NCBI RefSeq assembly: GCF_002298975.1
Contig: NZ_DBMV01000046.1
Span: forward strand, 1 to 64,000
Direction of reading: 5' to 3'
Length of the DNA stretch: 64,000 bases
Origin: Ralstonia sp. UBA689
Lineage (GTDB): Bacteria; Pseudomonadota; Gammaproteobacteria; Burkholderiales; Burkholderiaceae
The notes beneath the pieces are model-generated. The model had not been told where the DNA came from and ran no database searches. It was given only the letters and a program-made list of their open reading frames with translations. Numbering within the stretch: the first letter of the stretch is position 1; every line of letters begins with the position of its first letter. Shown in pieces: positions 35,926 to 44,086 of the stretch. Position numbers and translations under genes: made by a program.

Positions 35926-36711
35926 GTGGTGGAGTCTGTCGTCTTCCGGCGTGCGCGGCCGCTGCTCGGTACGCTCGTCGACATACAGGCAGAAGGTCCC
36001 GATGCAGAGATGGCCGTGGCGGCGGCATTCAACGAGATTGCCGCCGTGCATGCATTGCTGAGCTTCCACACGCACGACAGTGAGTTGCAGACGGTCAATC
36101 ACGCAGTGCCCGGTGCGCGGCTGCATGTCGATCCCCGAACGCTCGCCGTTCTGCGCTTGGCTGGCGCGCTGCATGAAGCATCGGCGCGTGCCTTCGATTG
36201 CCGTGTCGGAACGCCGGAACGCTTGGCCGACACGCGCTTTCCAGTCGCCTTCGAAGGCGATGTGCTGCTCAAGCTGACCGATGCGCCGATGGATCTGGGC
36301 GGCATCGCCAAGGGGTTTGCCGTCGATCGTGCAGTCGAGGTGATGCGTGATTTCGCCATTGACCGCGCCGTCGTCAACGCTGGCGGCGATCTGCGCCACC
36401 ACGGTGCGCGTCCGATGACGGTGCAGGTGCGCGACCCGCGCAACGCGGCACGCATCGCAACCACGGTGATGCTCGACAACGCGGCATTGGCCAGTTCGAC
36501 GGCAGGTGGTCTGGGCGCCGATGCAGAGAGTGCTTCGCGACTCCACAACGCAGCGCGAACCAGCTTGCCGGCGCTTGCTGGGGCAACCGTGCTGGCGCCG
36601 ACCTGCATGCTGGCCGATGCGCTGACCAAGGTGGTATTGGCCACGGGTGACGTTGCGCATCCACTGTTGGGTCAGTACGGCGCGGCGGTGGCCGTATACT
36701 CCGCGGGTTAA
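35926..36711 (+). CDS. apbE: FAD:protein FMN transferase ApbE
   Basis: 261 residues from GTG 35926 (35929 is equally possible). It attaches FMN from FAD to a Thr of its partner, here almost certainly the protein encoded directly upstream. Motifs: RRARPLLGTLVDI at the start, the metal/FAD motif DLGGIAKGFAVDRA (about 122-135), VNAGGDLRHHG and CMLADALTKVVL. It is shorter than classic periplasmic ApbE (about 330 residues) and shows no signal peptide, even in the longer open frame. Confidence 0.93.
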   Translation: MVESVVFRRARPLLGTLVDIQAEGPDAEMAVAAAFNEIAAVHALLSFHTHDSELQTVNHAVPGARLHVDPRTLAVLRLAGALHEASARAFDCRVGTPERLADTRFPVAFEGDVLLKLTDAPMDLGGIAKGFAVDRAVEVMRDFAIDRAVVNAGGDLRHHGARPMTVQVRDPRNAARIATTVMLDNAALASSTAGGLGADAESASRLHNAARTSLPALAGATVLAPTCMLADALTKVVLATGDVAHPLLGQYGAAVAVYSAG

Positions 36712-36729
36712 CCGGTTGCTTCGTCCGAC

Positions 36730-37206
36730 ATGTCTGCGCCCCGTTTTTCCCACCATCTGCGCGAAAGTGCGTTCCGCCTGGGCCCTCGCCGGCGTTGGGC
36801 GGTGTATGGCGTGTTCGCCTTGCTGCTGGTGACGGGCCTGGTCTGGCTGGTGCTGCATTTCCTGGATGACGGCAGCGAGGGCGGCATGCTGGCGCTGGCA
36901 TGGAGCATGAAGCTGCATGGCGCGGCCGCCATGGCGGGCCTGTACCTCTTCGGCATGCTGTGGGGCCCGCATATCCGCAACGCGTGGGTACGGCGGCGCA
37001 ATCGTGCGGCGGGCGCCGTGTTTAGTGCGTTGACGGCGGTGCTGGTGGCAACCGGCTATGCGCTGTACTACGTCAATGGTGAGCTGCCGCGCCAGAGTGC
37101 GGAGATCCTGCATTGGGTGGCGGGCGTGGTGGTGTGCATTGCGCTGTGGGTGCACATCGCGATCGGGCGCAGGCGGCGCAGGGCTGCGTCGGCGTTCCAG
37201 ATGTAG
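36730..37206 (+). CDS. Inner-membrane protein with conserved-type histidines (DUF4405/cytochrome b-like)
   Basis: 158 residues, four likely membrane helices (about 25-47, 60-78, 94-114, 124-146). Histidines lie in or near helices: LKLHGAAAM type near 62, ILHWVAG near 132 and LWVHIAIG near 143. These could bind heme b. Genes for such proteins are often next to FMN_bind and apbE genes, where they are thought to pass electrons from quinol to the flavoprotein. Last gene of the operon, 18 bases after apbE; its stop is 3 bases from the convergent lysR stop. Heme binding is inference. Confidence 0.75.
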   Translation: MSAPRFSHHLRESAFRLGPRRRWAVYGVFALLLVTGLVWLVLHFLDDGSEGGMLALAWSMKLHGAAAMAGLYLFGMLWGPHIRNAWVRRRNRAAGAVFSALTAVLVATGYALYYVNGELPRQSAEILHWVAGVVVCIALWVHIAIGRRRRRAASAFQM

Positions 37207-37209
37207 CGT

Positions 37210-38118
37210 TCAGGCGGTCGACTCAAGGCCGTCCTGCAGCAGCGGTGTTGCGGCCGCGAATTCAGCCAGATGCTCCAGCAGCGTGCGCACCTTGCGCGGC
37301 AATTGTTGCTGTGGCCACACTGCATAAATGGGGCGCTGCGGCGTGCGCCACTCGGGCAGCGCACGCACCAGGCGGCCGCTCTCCAGCGCTTCGTGGCATA
37401 GCGTGCGCGGGCAATACAGCAGGCCTTGTCCCGCTTCTGCCAGCGTGACTGCCAGCTCGATGTCGTTCACGTCGCATTGCCCCTGGGGCTGCATTTCGAT
37501 GATCTCGTTGCCGTCGGGCGAGGTGAAGCGCCATGTGGAGATGGGCGATGCCACCAACAGCCGATGCGCTGCCAGTTCGCGCGGGTGCTCGGGCGTGCCG
37601 CGGGCCGCCAGATAGGTGGGCGACGCCACCAGCACGATCCCGATCACGCCCAGCCGGCGCTGCCGCAGCTTCGGGTCGTCTTGCGGGCCGACGCGGATGG
37701 CGAGATCCGCGCCGTGCCGCCATACATCTTCGTTGCGGTTGCTCAGAGACAGTTCCAGCCGAATCTCCGGCCACGTCGCCATGAAACTGGCATACGCCGG
37801 CCCAAATAGCCCGCGCGACAGGTTCAGCGGGGCCAGCACGCGCAGCGTGCCCTTGACCTGGTTGAGATCGTCGTCGAGCGTGGCGGTGGTCTGCGCGAGC
37901 GCGGTCAGCAGCGGGCGGCATTGCTCGTAATAGAGCTGGCCCTCGGGCGTGGGTTTCAGGCTGCGGGCGCTGCGTAGTAGAAGCTGGCAGCCGAGCGAAG
38001 CCTCAAGCTTTTGCAGGCGCCGCGTGAGCGTGGCCGGGGGCAGGTTGGCGTGGCGGGCTGCGGCCTGCAGGCTGCCGTGCTCCACGATGGAAACGAAGAG
38101 GGCCAAGTCGTCAAACAT
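37210..38118 (-). CDS. LysR-family transcriptional regulator
   Basis: 302 residues. The helix-turn-helix (LFVSIVEHGSLQAAARHANLPPATLTRRLQKLEASLG) places it in the group that commonly pairs with DUF2798 or oxidoreductase genes. It is divergent from the DUF2798 gene at 38225; a 7-bp-arm inverted repeat at 38140-38170 lies between and is probably its site. Effector unknown. Confidence 0.92.
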   Translation of the reverse strand: MFDDLALFVSIVEHGSLQAAARHANLPPATLTRRLQKLEASLGCQLLLRSARSLKPTPEGQLYYEQCRPLLTALAQTTATLDDDLNQVKGTLRVLAPLNLSRGLFGPAYASFMATWPEIRLELSLSNRNEDVWRHGADLAIRVGPQDDPKLRQRRLGVIGIVLVASPTYLAARGTPEHPRELAAHRLLVASPISTWRFTSPDGNEIIEMQPQGQCDVNDIELAVTLAEAGQGLLYCPRTLCHEALESGRLVRALPEWRTPQRPIYAVWPQQQLPRKVRTLLEHLAEFAAATPLLQDGLESTA

Positions 38119-38139
38119 GATTCCATTTTCGGAATTTAA

Positions 38140-38170
38140 GTTTCAATAAACGTATGTAGTTTCTTGAAAC
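38140..38170. promoter_or_regulatory. Inverted repeat in LysR/DUF2798 divergon
   Basis: GTTTCAA (38140-38146) and TTGAAAC (38164-38170), perfect 7-bp arms with a 17-base spacer in an AT-rich region, midway between the divergent lysR and DUF2798 starts. A good candidate LysR activation site. Confidence 0.55.
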
Positions 38171-38224
38171 GCGGTTGTCTAGCATACCGTCAATCACATT
38201 TGATGGCTCTACAGGAGAACCGCC

Positions 38225-38449
38225 ATGTCGACGCCCACTCGCCTACGTGTCACTTTTGCCTGGTTGATGTCCGGCCTGATGTCGCTCTTGATGACAGGCT
38301 GGATCGGCTGGATCAATGCTGGCTTCGGCCCTGACTTTTTCGCCCGCTGGCCGCATGCCTTCGTGCTGGCTTGGCCGGCCGCCTTTACCATCGTGCTGAT
38401 CGCTGCGCCGACGGTGCAACGCCTGACGCAACGCCTCGTGACGCCCTGA
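38225..38449 (+). CDS. DUF2798 small membrane protein
   Basis: 74 residues with two membrane helices (LMSGLMSLLMTGWIGWI; AFVLAWPAAFTIVLIAAP) and the DUF2798 FFARWPHAFVLAWP segment. Function unknown. Such genes are repeatedly found divergent from a LysR gene, as here, and are probably its main target. Confidence 0.85.
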   Translation: MSTPTRLRVTFAWLMSGLMSLLMTGWIGWINAGFGPDFFARWPHAFVLAWPAAFTIVLIAAPTVQRLTQRLVTP

Positions 38450-38897
38450 TCCGCAGAAAAGAAAACGGCCCGCCAGGAGGGCCAGCGGGCCGGAGAATTG
38501 ACAGCAGGAAAGACCGATCAAATCGGTACAACGAACAGGCTGGCGGCGTGCAGAAGTCCCGTTCGCAACGTCGCCAACCGAATCGCGCCTTGCAGTATCG
38601 ACGCGGCAATCTTTCGGTCGGGTGCGGCGCGGATTCCCCAATCACGCCGAACGCCCGCCCTTGCCGCGCAATGCTGCCAAACGCGACTACCTGACACCCG
38701 ACCGATTCCACCGTGCACACCGGTGGAGATCGATCATCGCCAAGCAGTGGCTGCACTGTATGGCCCGCATGCTTTCGTCAAACTTTCGGGTGGCCTCGGG
38801 ACTTACCCGCATGTGCATGCCGATACTGCATGCCCTGTGTCAGCGAATTCACATCCCCCCTGGCAAAATGGCGGCCTCACCACACGGACTGCCCACG
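38450..38897. other. Gene-free 448-bp interval
   Basis: Apart from the stem-loop at 38457-38493, nothing recognisable. Several overlapping open frames exist on both strands, but they lack ribosome sites and family resemblance. The last bases must hold the promoter of the acetyltransferase gene at 38898. Confidence 0.55.
38457..38493. terminator. Stem-loop terminator after DUF2798 gene
   Basis: CGGCCCGC and GCGGGCCG form an 8-bp stem around an 11-base loop, starting 16 bases after the DUF2798 stop. The A-rich run AAAAGAAAA on its left makes a U tract only for leftward transcripts, so as a rightward terminator it would be weaker. Confidence 0.5.
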
Positions 38898-39365
38898 ATG
38901 CCCGCACCCGCAGACTTGCTGATCCGGCCCATCCGCCAAGACGACTTTGCCGCCTGGAAACCGCTCTGGGACGGCTACAACGCCTTCTACGGCCGCGCTG
39001 GCGACACCGCCTTGCCCGACATCGTCACGCAGACGACGTGGCAGCGCTTCTTCGACGAGCAAGAGCCCGTCTACGCCATGGTCGCGGAGCGTGATGGGGT
39101 GGTGCTGGGCATCGTGCATTTCCTCTTTCATCGCAGCACGACGCAGTTGCAGATGACGTGCTATCTGCAGGACCTCTTCACCGCGGAAGCAGCGCGCGGG
39201 CAGGGCGTGGGCCGCGCGTTGATCGAAGCGGTCTACCGCCGTGCGGCAGAAGCCGGCCTGCCGCGCGTCTACTGGCAGACGCACGAGACCAACGCCACCG
39301 CCATGAAGCTCTACAACACCGTTGCCGAAAAATCGGGCTTTGTGGTCTATCGCAAGTTCCTGTAG
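38898..39365 (+). CDS. GNAT-family N-acetyltransferase
   Basis: 155 residues from ATG 38898, which gives the usual GNAT start LLIRPIRQDDFAAWKPLWDGY; the open frame continues upstream without resemblance to anything. The acetyl-CoA loop is LFTAEAARGQGVGRALIEAVYRRA, and TNATAMKLYNTVAEKSGF is the C-terminal motif. Single gene, substrate unknown. Confidence 0.88.
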   Translation: MPAPADLLIRPIRQDDFAAWKPLWDGYNAFYGRAGDTALPDIVTQTTWQRFFDEQEPVYAMVAERDGVVLGIVHFLFHRSTTQLQMTCYLQDLFTAEAARGQGVGRALIEAVYRRAAEAGLPRVYWQTHETNATAMKLYNTVAEKSGFVVYRKFL

Positions 39366-39499
39366 CGGCGCGATCAGATGCGGTCATCGTGCGTTCCGGC
39401 AAAGCGCCGTGCGATCTTGATATCGCTGTGAGGGCCTGATCGGCAGACTGTCCTCACGCCGCGACGCCTGCGGCGCAACCGATCGCACAGGAGCACACG

Positions 39500-39976
39500 A
39501 TGTCTGCCACCGAAGGACGCCCGCCGTTTCCGCCGTTCACGCTGGAATCCGCCACCCAGAAAGTCCGCCTGGCCGAAGACGGCTGGAACAGCCGCAACCC
39601 GGAGAAGGTAGCGCTGGCCTATACGCCGGACAGCCAATGGCGCAACCGCGCCGAGTTCGTCACCGGCCGCTCGCAGATCGTCGCCTTCCTCACGCGCAAG
39701 TGGCAGAAGGAACTCGACTACCGCCTGATCAAGGAGCTGTGGGCTTTCGGCGGCAATCGCATCGGTGTGCGCTTTGCCTACGAGTGGCACGACGATTCCG
39801 GCAACTGGTACCGCTCGTATGGCAACGAGAACTGGGAGTTCGATGCGCACGGCGTGATGCAGCGCCGCTATGCGTGCATCAACGATGCGCCGATCAAAGA
39901 GTCCGATCGCAAGTTCTTCTGGTCGCTGGGCCGCCGCCCGGATGACCATCCGGGTTTGTCGGATCTGGGCCTATGA
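39500..39976 (+). CDS. DUF1348 NTF2-like protein
   Basis: 158 residues, a close match by eye to DUF1348 (PF07080): AEDGWNSRNPEKVALAYTPD, SQWRNRAEFVTGR, FAYEWHDDSGNWYRSYGNEN and the RRYACINDAPI ending. The family has the NTF2-like cone fold, and its function is not established. Convergent with the AraC gene. Confidence 0.9.
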   Translation: MSATEGRPPFPPFTLESATQKVRLAEDGWNSRNPEKVALAYTPDSQWRNRAEFVTGRSQIVAFLTRKWQKELDYRLIKELWAFGGNRIGVRFAYEWHDDSGNWYRSYGNENWEFDAHGVMQRRYACINDAPIKESDRKFFWSLGRRPDDHPGLSDLGL

Positions 39977-40012
39977 GGGTGCGATGCCCGGCTTCGGCCG
40001 GGCGCGGCATGT

Positions 40013-40426
40013 TCAGTCGCGCAGACCGTCGCGCGTGTGACGTCGCCAGATCGACGGGCTGTCACCCACGTGCCGCTTGAACACGGTCGAGAAATGCGCC
40101 TGGCTCTGAAAGCCCACCGCCAGCGCGATATCGACGATGGTCGTTTCGCTTTGCACGAGCAGGAGCTTGGCGCGCTCGATGCGCCGGTGCAGCAGGTAGT
40201 CGTGCGGGCGCACACCCGTCGCCGCACGGAACTGCGCTGCGAAGTGCATGCGCGTCAGGCCCACCGCGCGGGCGATATCTTCCAATCGCACTGGCCCGGC
40301 CAGGTGGGCGTCGACATAGGCCGCCGCCAGCCTCAGGCGCCACAGCGGTAGCGGTGCCGGCCGCGTGCGTGTTGGTTGCACGATGGGGCGGCAATCGGTG
40401 AGGATGGCGGGCAGCGCGGTTGTCAC
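40013..40426 (-). CDS. Short AraC-family regulator
   Basis: 137 residues, essentially only the double helix-turn-helix DNA-binding domain (VRLEDIARAVGLTRMHFAAQF; TTIVDIALAVGFQSQAHFSTVFKR). There is no sensor domain, so it probably responds to its own level. It is divergent from the TetR gene, and repeats at 40443-40480 lie between; TetR may repress it. Target genes unknown. Confidence 0.88.
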   Translation of the reverse strand: MTTALPAILTDCRPIVQPTRTRPAPLPLWRLRLAAAYVDAHLAGPVRLEDIARAVGLTRMHFAAQFRAATGVRPHDYLLHRRIERAKLLLVQSETTIVDIALAVGFQSQAHFSTVFKRHVGDSPSIWRRHTRDGLRD

Positions 40427-40442
40427 GAAGTCAGTACATGAT

Positions 40443-40480
40443 ACAGGTCTGTCTACATGATTGAGTAGACAGGTCTGTCT
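40443..40480. promoter_or_regulatory. Overlapping direct and inverted repeats, candidate TetR operator
   Basis: A 12-bp direct repeat ACAGGTCTGTCT occurs at 40443-40454 and 40469-40480. Overlapping it, CTGTCTAC and GTAGACAG are perfect 8-bp inverted arms with an 8-base spacer (40449-40472). This lies between the divergent araC-type and tetR-type starts. TAGACAG/CTGTCTA arms are typical of TetR-family sites. Confidence 0.7.
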
Positions 40481-40521
40481 GTCAAGACCATACTGCCGTC
40501 ATCCCACCTGAAGGCATCGAC

Positions 40522-41088
40522 ATGACCAAGGCAGCCGAAACCCTTTCCGCCCGTGAGCGCATCATGGAAACGGCCGAGCGCCTGTTCCTGCAGGAAGGTT
40601 ATCGTGCCACCGGGATCGACCGGATCATTGCCGAATCCGGTGTGGCGAAGATGTCGCTGTACCGGCATTTCCCGTCCAAGAGCGACTTGATTGCCGCCTT
40701 CCTCGAAGCGCGCCATGAACGCTGGATGGCATGGTTTCGCGAAGCGACGGAAGCGCGCCTGACCAAGCGTGCCGATCTGGATGTGTTGGCTGACGTTCTG
40801 GCGCACTGGTTCCAGACCGACACCTACCGCGGTTGCGCGTTCATCAACCTGGTGGCCGAATCCGGCGCCGAAACCGGCGATGCGCAACTGATGGAGAAGG
40901 CTGTGGCGCACAAGGCGGACCTCGCCGCCTATCTGGCCGAGCTGGCCAAGCGCCTTGGCTATGCACGCCCGAAAGCCATTGCCGAAGAAGCATTGCTGTG
41001 CGTGGAGGGCATGATCGTGCGCTATCAGATGACCGGCGACCGTGCGGCCATCGATGCCGGGCGGCGCCTGCTGGCCCGTTTGCGCTAA
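40522..41088 (+). CDS. TetR-family transcriptional repressor
   Basis: 188 residues. The helix-turn-helix is at about 28-48 (TGIDRIIAESGVAKMSLYRHF), followed by the PSKSDLIAAFLEAR linker and a helical ligand domain. It probably represses itself and the divergent AraC gene through the repeats upstream. No transporter or enzyme gene is directly adjacent, so the ligand cannot be guessed. Confidence 0.92.
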   Translation: MTKAAETLSARERIMETAERLFLQEGYRATGIDRIIAESGVAKMSLYRHFPSKSDLIAAFLEARHERWMAWFREATEARLTKRADLDVLADVLAHWFQTDTYRGCAFINLVAESGAETGDAQLMEKAVAHKADLAAYLAELAKRLGYARPKAIAEEALLCVEGMIVRYQMTGDRAAIDAGRRLLARLR

Positions 41089-41227
41089 GACCCACGCCGG
41101 GCGCGCCATCCGACCGACCGACCGGCTTCAGGCGCTAATTTTCCCCACAAAAGCATAGGGTAATCCCGCATCTGCGATTTCGAAGGCGCGGTCTATAGTT
41201 GCACCTGTGTTTCAGATATTAACAAGC

Positions 41228-41243
41228 GTTTTATAGGTAAAAC
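41228..41243. promoter_or_regulatory. 16-bp palindrome before catabolic operon, candidate IclR operator
   Basis: GTTTTATAGGTAAAAC has perfect 6-bp arms around TAGG, in an AT-rich promoter region and 20 bases before the first gene of the catabolic operon. A similar 16-bp palindrome precedes the porin gene (54151-54166): both begin GTTT, have TA at positions 7-8, and end AAC. The IclR protein encoded inside the operon is the obvious candidate regulator. Confidence 0.6.
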
Positions 41244-41263
41244 AAGCGAAACGTGATGGAGTC

Positions 41264-41584
41264 ATGATGAACTCGACAGCGATGCAGCCGCAATACAACC
41301 CCGAACTCGCTCCGTGGGAGCCGGTTTCCCCCAACAATATCGCCGGCAAGGGCCGCATCGAGCGCCCCGGCCACGTTGCCAATCTGGTGTGGCAAACGCG
41401 TGCGGCCGAGCCGACCACCTATGAGAACCAACTGGCCGATTCGCTGGAAGCCGCATTTCTGGGTGGTGCGCAGACGCCGGCCGAGATCGTCGTCGTGCTG
41501 AACGAACGTGGCCCGCGGACCCCCGCCGGCGAGGCGTGGACGGAGAACGCCTTCCTGGCCGAGATGCGCCGCCTGGGCGCCTGA
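41264..41584 (+). CDS. Small protein with recombinase-like helix-turn-helix
   Basis: 106 residues. The N-terminal half is extended (NPELAPWEPVSPNNIAGKGR), and the C-terminal half resembles a recombinase-type helix-turn-helix (TPAEIVVVLNERGPRTPAGEAWTENAFLAEMRRLG). It is the first gene of the catabolic operon and lies just upstream of the Rieske oxygenase gene. The family has no known role. It might bind DNA as an auxiliary regulator or be a partner of the oxygenase; neither is shown. Confidence 0.75.
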   Translation: MMNSTAMQPQYNPELAPWEPVSPNNIAGKGRIERPGHVANLVWQTRAAEPTTYENQLADSLEAAFLGGAQTPAEIVVVLNERGPRTPAGEAWTENAFLAEMRRLGA

Positions 41585-41666
41585 GCCCAGAGCGGTTCTT
41601 TCATCCGAATTGATGCCGCATCGCCCACAGAGGCGGCCGGCCCAACCCCATCAAGCGAGGCAAGCA

Positions 41667-42734
41667 ATGGAAGGCAACAAGGAAGCGCTGAAAGACAAGC
41701 GCATCAACACCGGTCTGCGCAACTACTGGTACCCGGTGGCTGCATCGTGGAATGTCAAGAACGCCCCGGTGGGCATTACCCGCCTGAGTCAGAACATCGT
41801 GCTGTGGCGCGATGCCGATGGGCAGTTGCATGCGCTGGAAGACCGCTGCCCGCACCGCGGCGCCCGCCTGTCGATGGGCTGGAATCTGGGCAACCGCGTG
41901 GCCTGCTGGTACCACGGCGTCGAGGTGAACGGCGATGGCGTGGTCGAGAGCGTGCCGGCGGTCGATAGCTGCAGCATGGAAGGTAAGAGCTGCGTGCGCA
42001 GCTACCCGGTGCAGGAGCGCGCCGGCGCCATCTTCTTGTGGTTCGGCGACAAGGCGCCCTCCGAGTTCGACGAAGCCGTCGGCACGTTGCGCCTGCCCGA
42101 AGAACTGACGAACGACGAGCACAGCCACTTCCTCTGCTTCGCGCACTGGAACGTCAACTACCGCTATGCCATCGACAACGTCATGGACCCGATGCACGGT
42201 GCTTACCTGCATGCTGTGTCGCACTCGATGGCCAGCGGTGACAAGAAGGCCGAGATGGAAATCATCGAGACCGACACCGGCATCATGTTCCAGAAGACCG
42301 GCCAACGCGGCGTGAACTTCGATTGGACCGAGTTTGGCGAGACCGGCACGATGTGGCTGCGTCTGTCGATTCCGTATCAGCCGAAGGTGGGCCCGGGCGG
42401 CCCGTTCACCATCGTCGGCATCGCCACGCCGGTCGATGAGGAGCACTGCATGGTGTTCTTCTGGCGCACCCGCAACGTGCAAGGCTGGCAGCGCGACGTG
42501 TGGCGCTTCCTGTACCGCAATCGCCTGGAAGGTCTGCACTGGGACGTGCTGGAGCAGGACCGCGTGGTGCTCGAATCCATGGCGCCGAACGCGCGCGATC
42601 ATGAGATCCTGTACCAACACGACATCGGCGTGACGCGCATCCGCCGCGTGCTGGCGCGCCGCGCGGCTGCCGAACTGGCTGACGAGCCGGTTGCCATGCT
42701 CAAGCCCGTTTCCGCGGAAGCCCACCATGCCTGA
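41667..42734 (+). CDS. Rieske non-heme iron oxygenase, alpha subunit
   Basis: 355 residues from ATG 41667 (GCGAGG upstream). Rieske [2Fe-2S] ligands: C61-x-H63 (CPHRGARL) and C80-x2-H83 (CWYH). Mononuclear iron site: NVMDPMHGAYLH with D174, H177 and H182. It has no beta subunit in the operon, so it belongs to the VanA/phthalate-type oxygenases, which hydroxylate or O-demethylate aromatic rings. The electron donor is probably the VanB-type reductase encoded at 53126 in the same operon. Substrate unknown. Confidence 0.93.
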   Translation: MEGNKEALKDKRINTGLRNYWYPVAASWNVKNAPVGITRLSQNIVLWRDADGQLHALEDRCPHRGARLSMGWNLGNRVACWYHGVEVNGDGVVESVPAVDSCSMEGKSCVRSYPVQERAGAIFLWFGDKAPSEFDEAVGTLRLPEELTNDEHSHFLCFAHWNVNYRYAIDNVMDPMHGAYLHAVSHSMASGDKKAEMEIIETDTGIMFQKTGQRGVNFDWTEFGETGTMWLRLSIPYQPKVGPGGPFTIVGIATPVDEEHCMVFFWRTRNVQGWQRDVWRFLYRNRLEGLHWDVLEQDRVVLESMAPNARDHEILYQHDIGVTRIRRVLARRAAAELADEPVAMLKPVSAEAHHA

Positions 42735-43500
42735 GCGCAATCAAACCGCCGGGTTGCTGGCCGGCCGCAAGGTGCTCGTGACGGGCGCCGCGCGCGGGCT
42801 GGGGTTGGCCTTCGCCAAGTCCATTGCTGAAGCCGGTGCCGCTGTTGCTCTGGCCGACATCCTGGGCGCGCGCGTGCAGGAAGAGGCTGCGGCGCTGCGT
42901 GCAGCCGGCTTCAACGCGCATGGTTTTGTACTGGATCTGGGCGATCCGACCTCCGTTCAAGCCTGCGCTGCGGCGGCAACCGAAGCGCTCGGCGGTCTGG
43001 ACGGGTTGGTCAACAATGCGGCCATCACCAACTCAGGCGGGCGCGACGCATCGTCCATCGACGTGGACACCTGGGACCGCGTGATGAACGTCAACGTGCG
43101 CGGCACCTGGCTGATGACGACGGCCTGCCTGCCGGCGCTCAAGGCTTCCGCCCGTGGCGCCATCGTCAACCTGGCTTCCGACACGCCGTTGTGGGGCGCG
43201 CCCAACCTGCTGGCCTATGTGGCGAGCAAGAGCGCCATCATCGGCATGACCAAGTCGCTGGCGCGCGAATGTGGGGCGGACGGCATCACCGTCAACGCCA
43301 TCGCGCCGGGCCTGACGCTGGTGGAAGCCACCGAATACGTGCCTGCGCACCGGCACGCGCTGTACCGCGACCAGCGTGCCATCTCGCGCGACCAGGTGCC
43401 CGACGACGTCTGCGGCGCCGTGCTGTTCGCGCTGTCGGATCTTTCCCGGTTCGTGACGGGCCAGACGTTGGCCGTCAACGGCGGTTTTGTCATGCACTGA
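42727..43500 (+). CDS. Short-chain dehydrogenase/reductase
   Basis: 257 residues; start overlaps the end of the oxygenase gene by 8 bases, so translation is coupled. Cofactor motif VTGAARGLG, the NNAAI strand and the catalytic YVASK (Y164, K168) are intact. It probably oxidises a dihydrodiol or alcohol made by the Rieske oxygenase, as SDRs next to these oxygenases often do; the substrate is inferred from context only. Confidence 0.92.
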   Translation: MPERNQTAGLLAGRKVLVTGAARGLGLAFAKSIAEAGAAVALADILGARVQEEAAALRAAGFNAHGFVLDLGDPTSVQACAAAATEALGGLDGLVNNAAITNSGGRDASSIDVDTWDRVMNVNVRGTWLMTTACLPALKASARGAIVNLASDTPLWGAPNLLAYVASKSAIIGMTKSLARECGADGITVNAIAPGLTLVEATEYVPAHRHALYRDQRAISRDQVPDDVCGAVLFALSDLSRFVTGQTLAVNGGFVMH

Positions 43501-43545
43501 CGTGACCACATTCTGCAACCACACACCACAGAGAAGAGGTATTCG

Positions 43546-44082
43546 ATGAGCGATCTCTCCGAACAACAGCAAGTGCAGCGCACGTGGGACCGTCCTGAGG
43601 GCGCGTCGTTTGAAGAGTGGATGAACAGCCGTGTGGCGCGCTTCTCCACCCGCCGCTACGACTGGGACGCCCTCAAGTTCCAAGCCGATTACGATCCGAA
43701 GTACCGCCGCGCACAGATGCGCTACCTGGGCACGGGTGGTACGGGCGTGGCCGCGGACACCAACACGGTGCCGTCGGAGCACTTTACGTTCTCGACCATG
43801 ATCATCCCGGCAGGCCATGAAGGCCCGTCGCACCTCCACACGGATGTGGAAGAGGTGTTCTTCGTCCTGCGCGGCAAGCTCAAGCTGATCCTGGAGAAGG
43901 ACGGTGAGCGCTACGAGACCATCCTGACCGACCGTGACCTCGTTTCCGTGCCGCCGGGCGTGTACCGCGAAGAGATCAACATCGGCGAGGAAGACGCGCT
44001 GATGTGCGTGATGCTCGGCGCCAAGAAGCCGATCACGCCGACGTATCCGCCCGAGCATCCGCTCACCAAGATCAAGCGTTGA
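43546..44082 (+). CDS. Cupin-domain protein
   Basis: 178 residues. The first cupin motif is intact (GHEGPSHLHTDVEEVFFVLRG), giving His, His and Glu metal ligands. The second motif reads PPGVYREEIN, with Arg where the fourth ligand His normally sits. It could still be a metal-dependent enzyme, such as a ring-cleavage or isomerisation enzyme, or a sensor. It lies between the SDR and hydrolase genes in the operon. Confidence 0.85.
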   Translation: MSDLSEQQQVQRTWDRPEGASFEEWMNSRVARFSTRRYDWDALKFQADYDPKYRRAQMRYLGTGGTGVAADTNTVPSEHFTFSTMIIPAGHEGPSHLHTDVEEVFFVLRGKLKLILEKDGERYETILTDRDLVSVPPGVYREEINIGEEDALMCVMLGAKKPITPTYPPEHPLTKIKR

Positions 44083-44086
44083 TGCC

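Noticed and set aside
38385..38756. 123-residue minus-strand frame in the gene-free interval
   Set aside because: No ribosome site, low-complexity Pro/Gly segments from the stem-loop, overlaps the DUF2798 gene.
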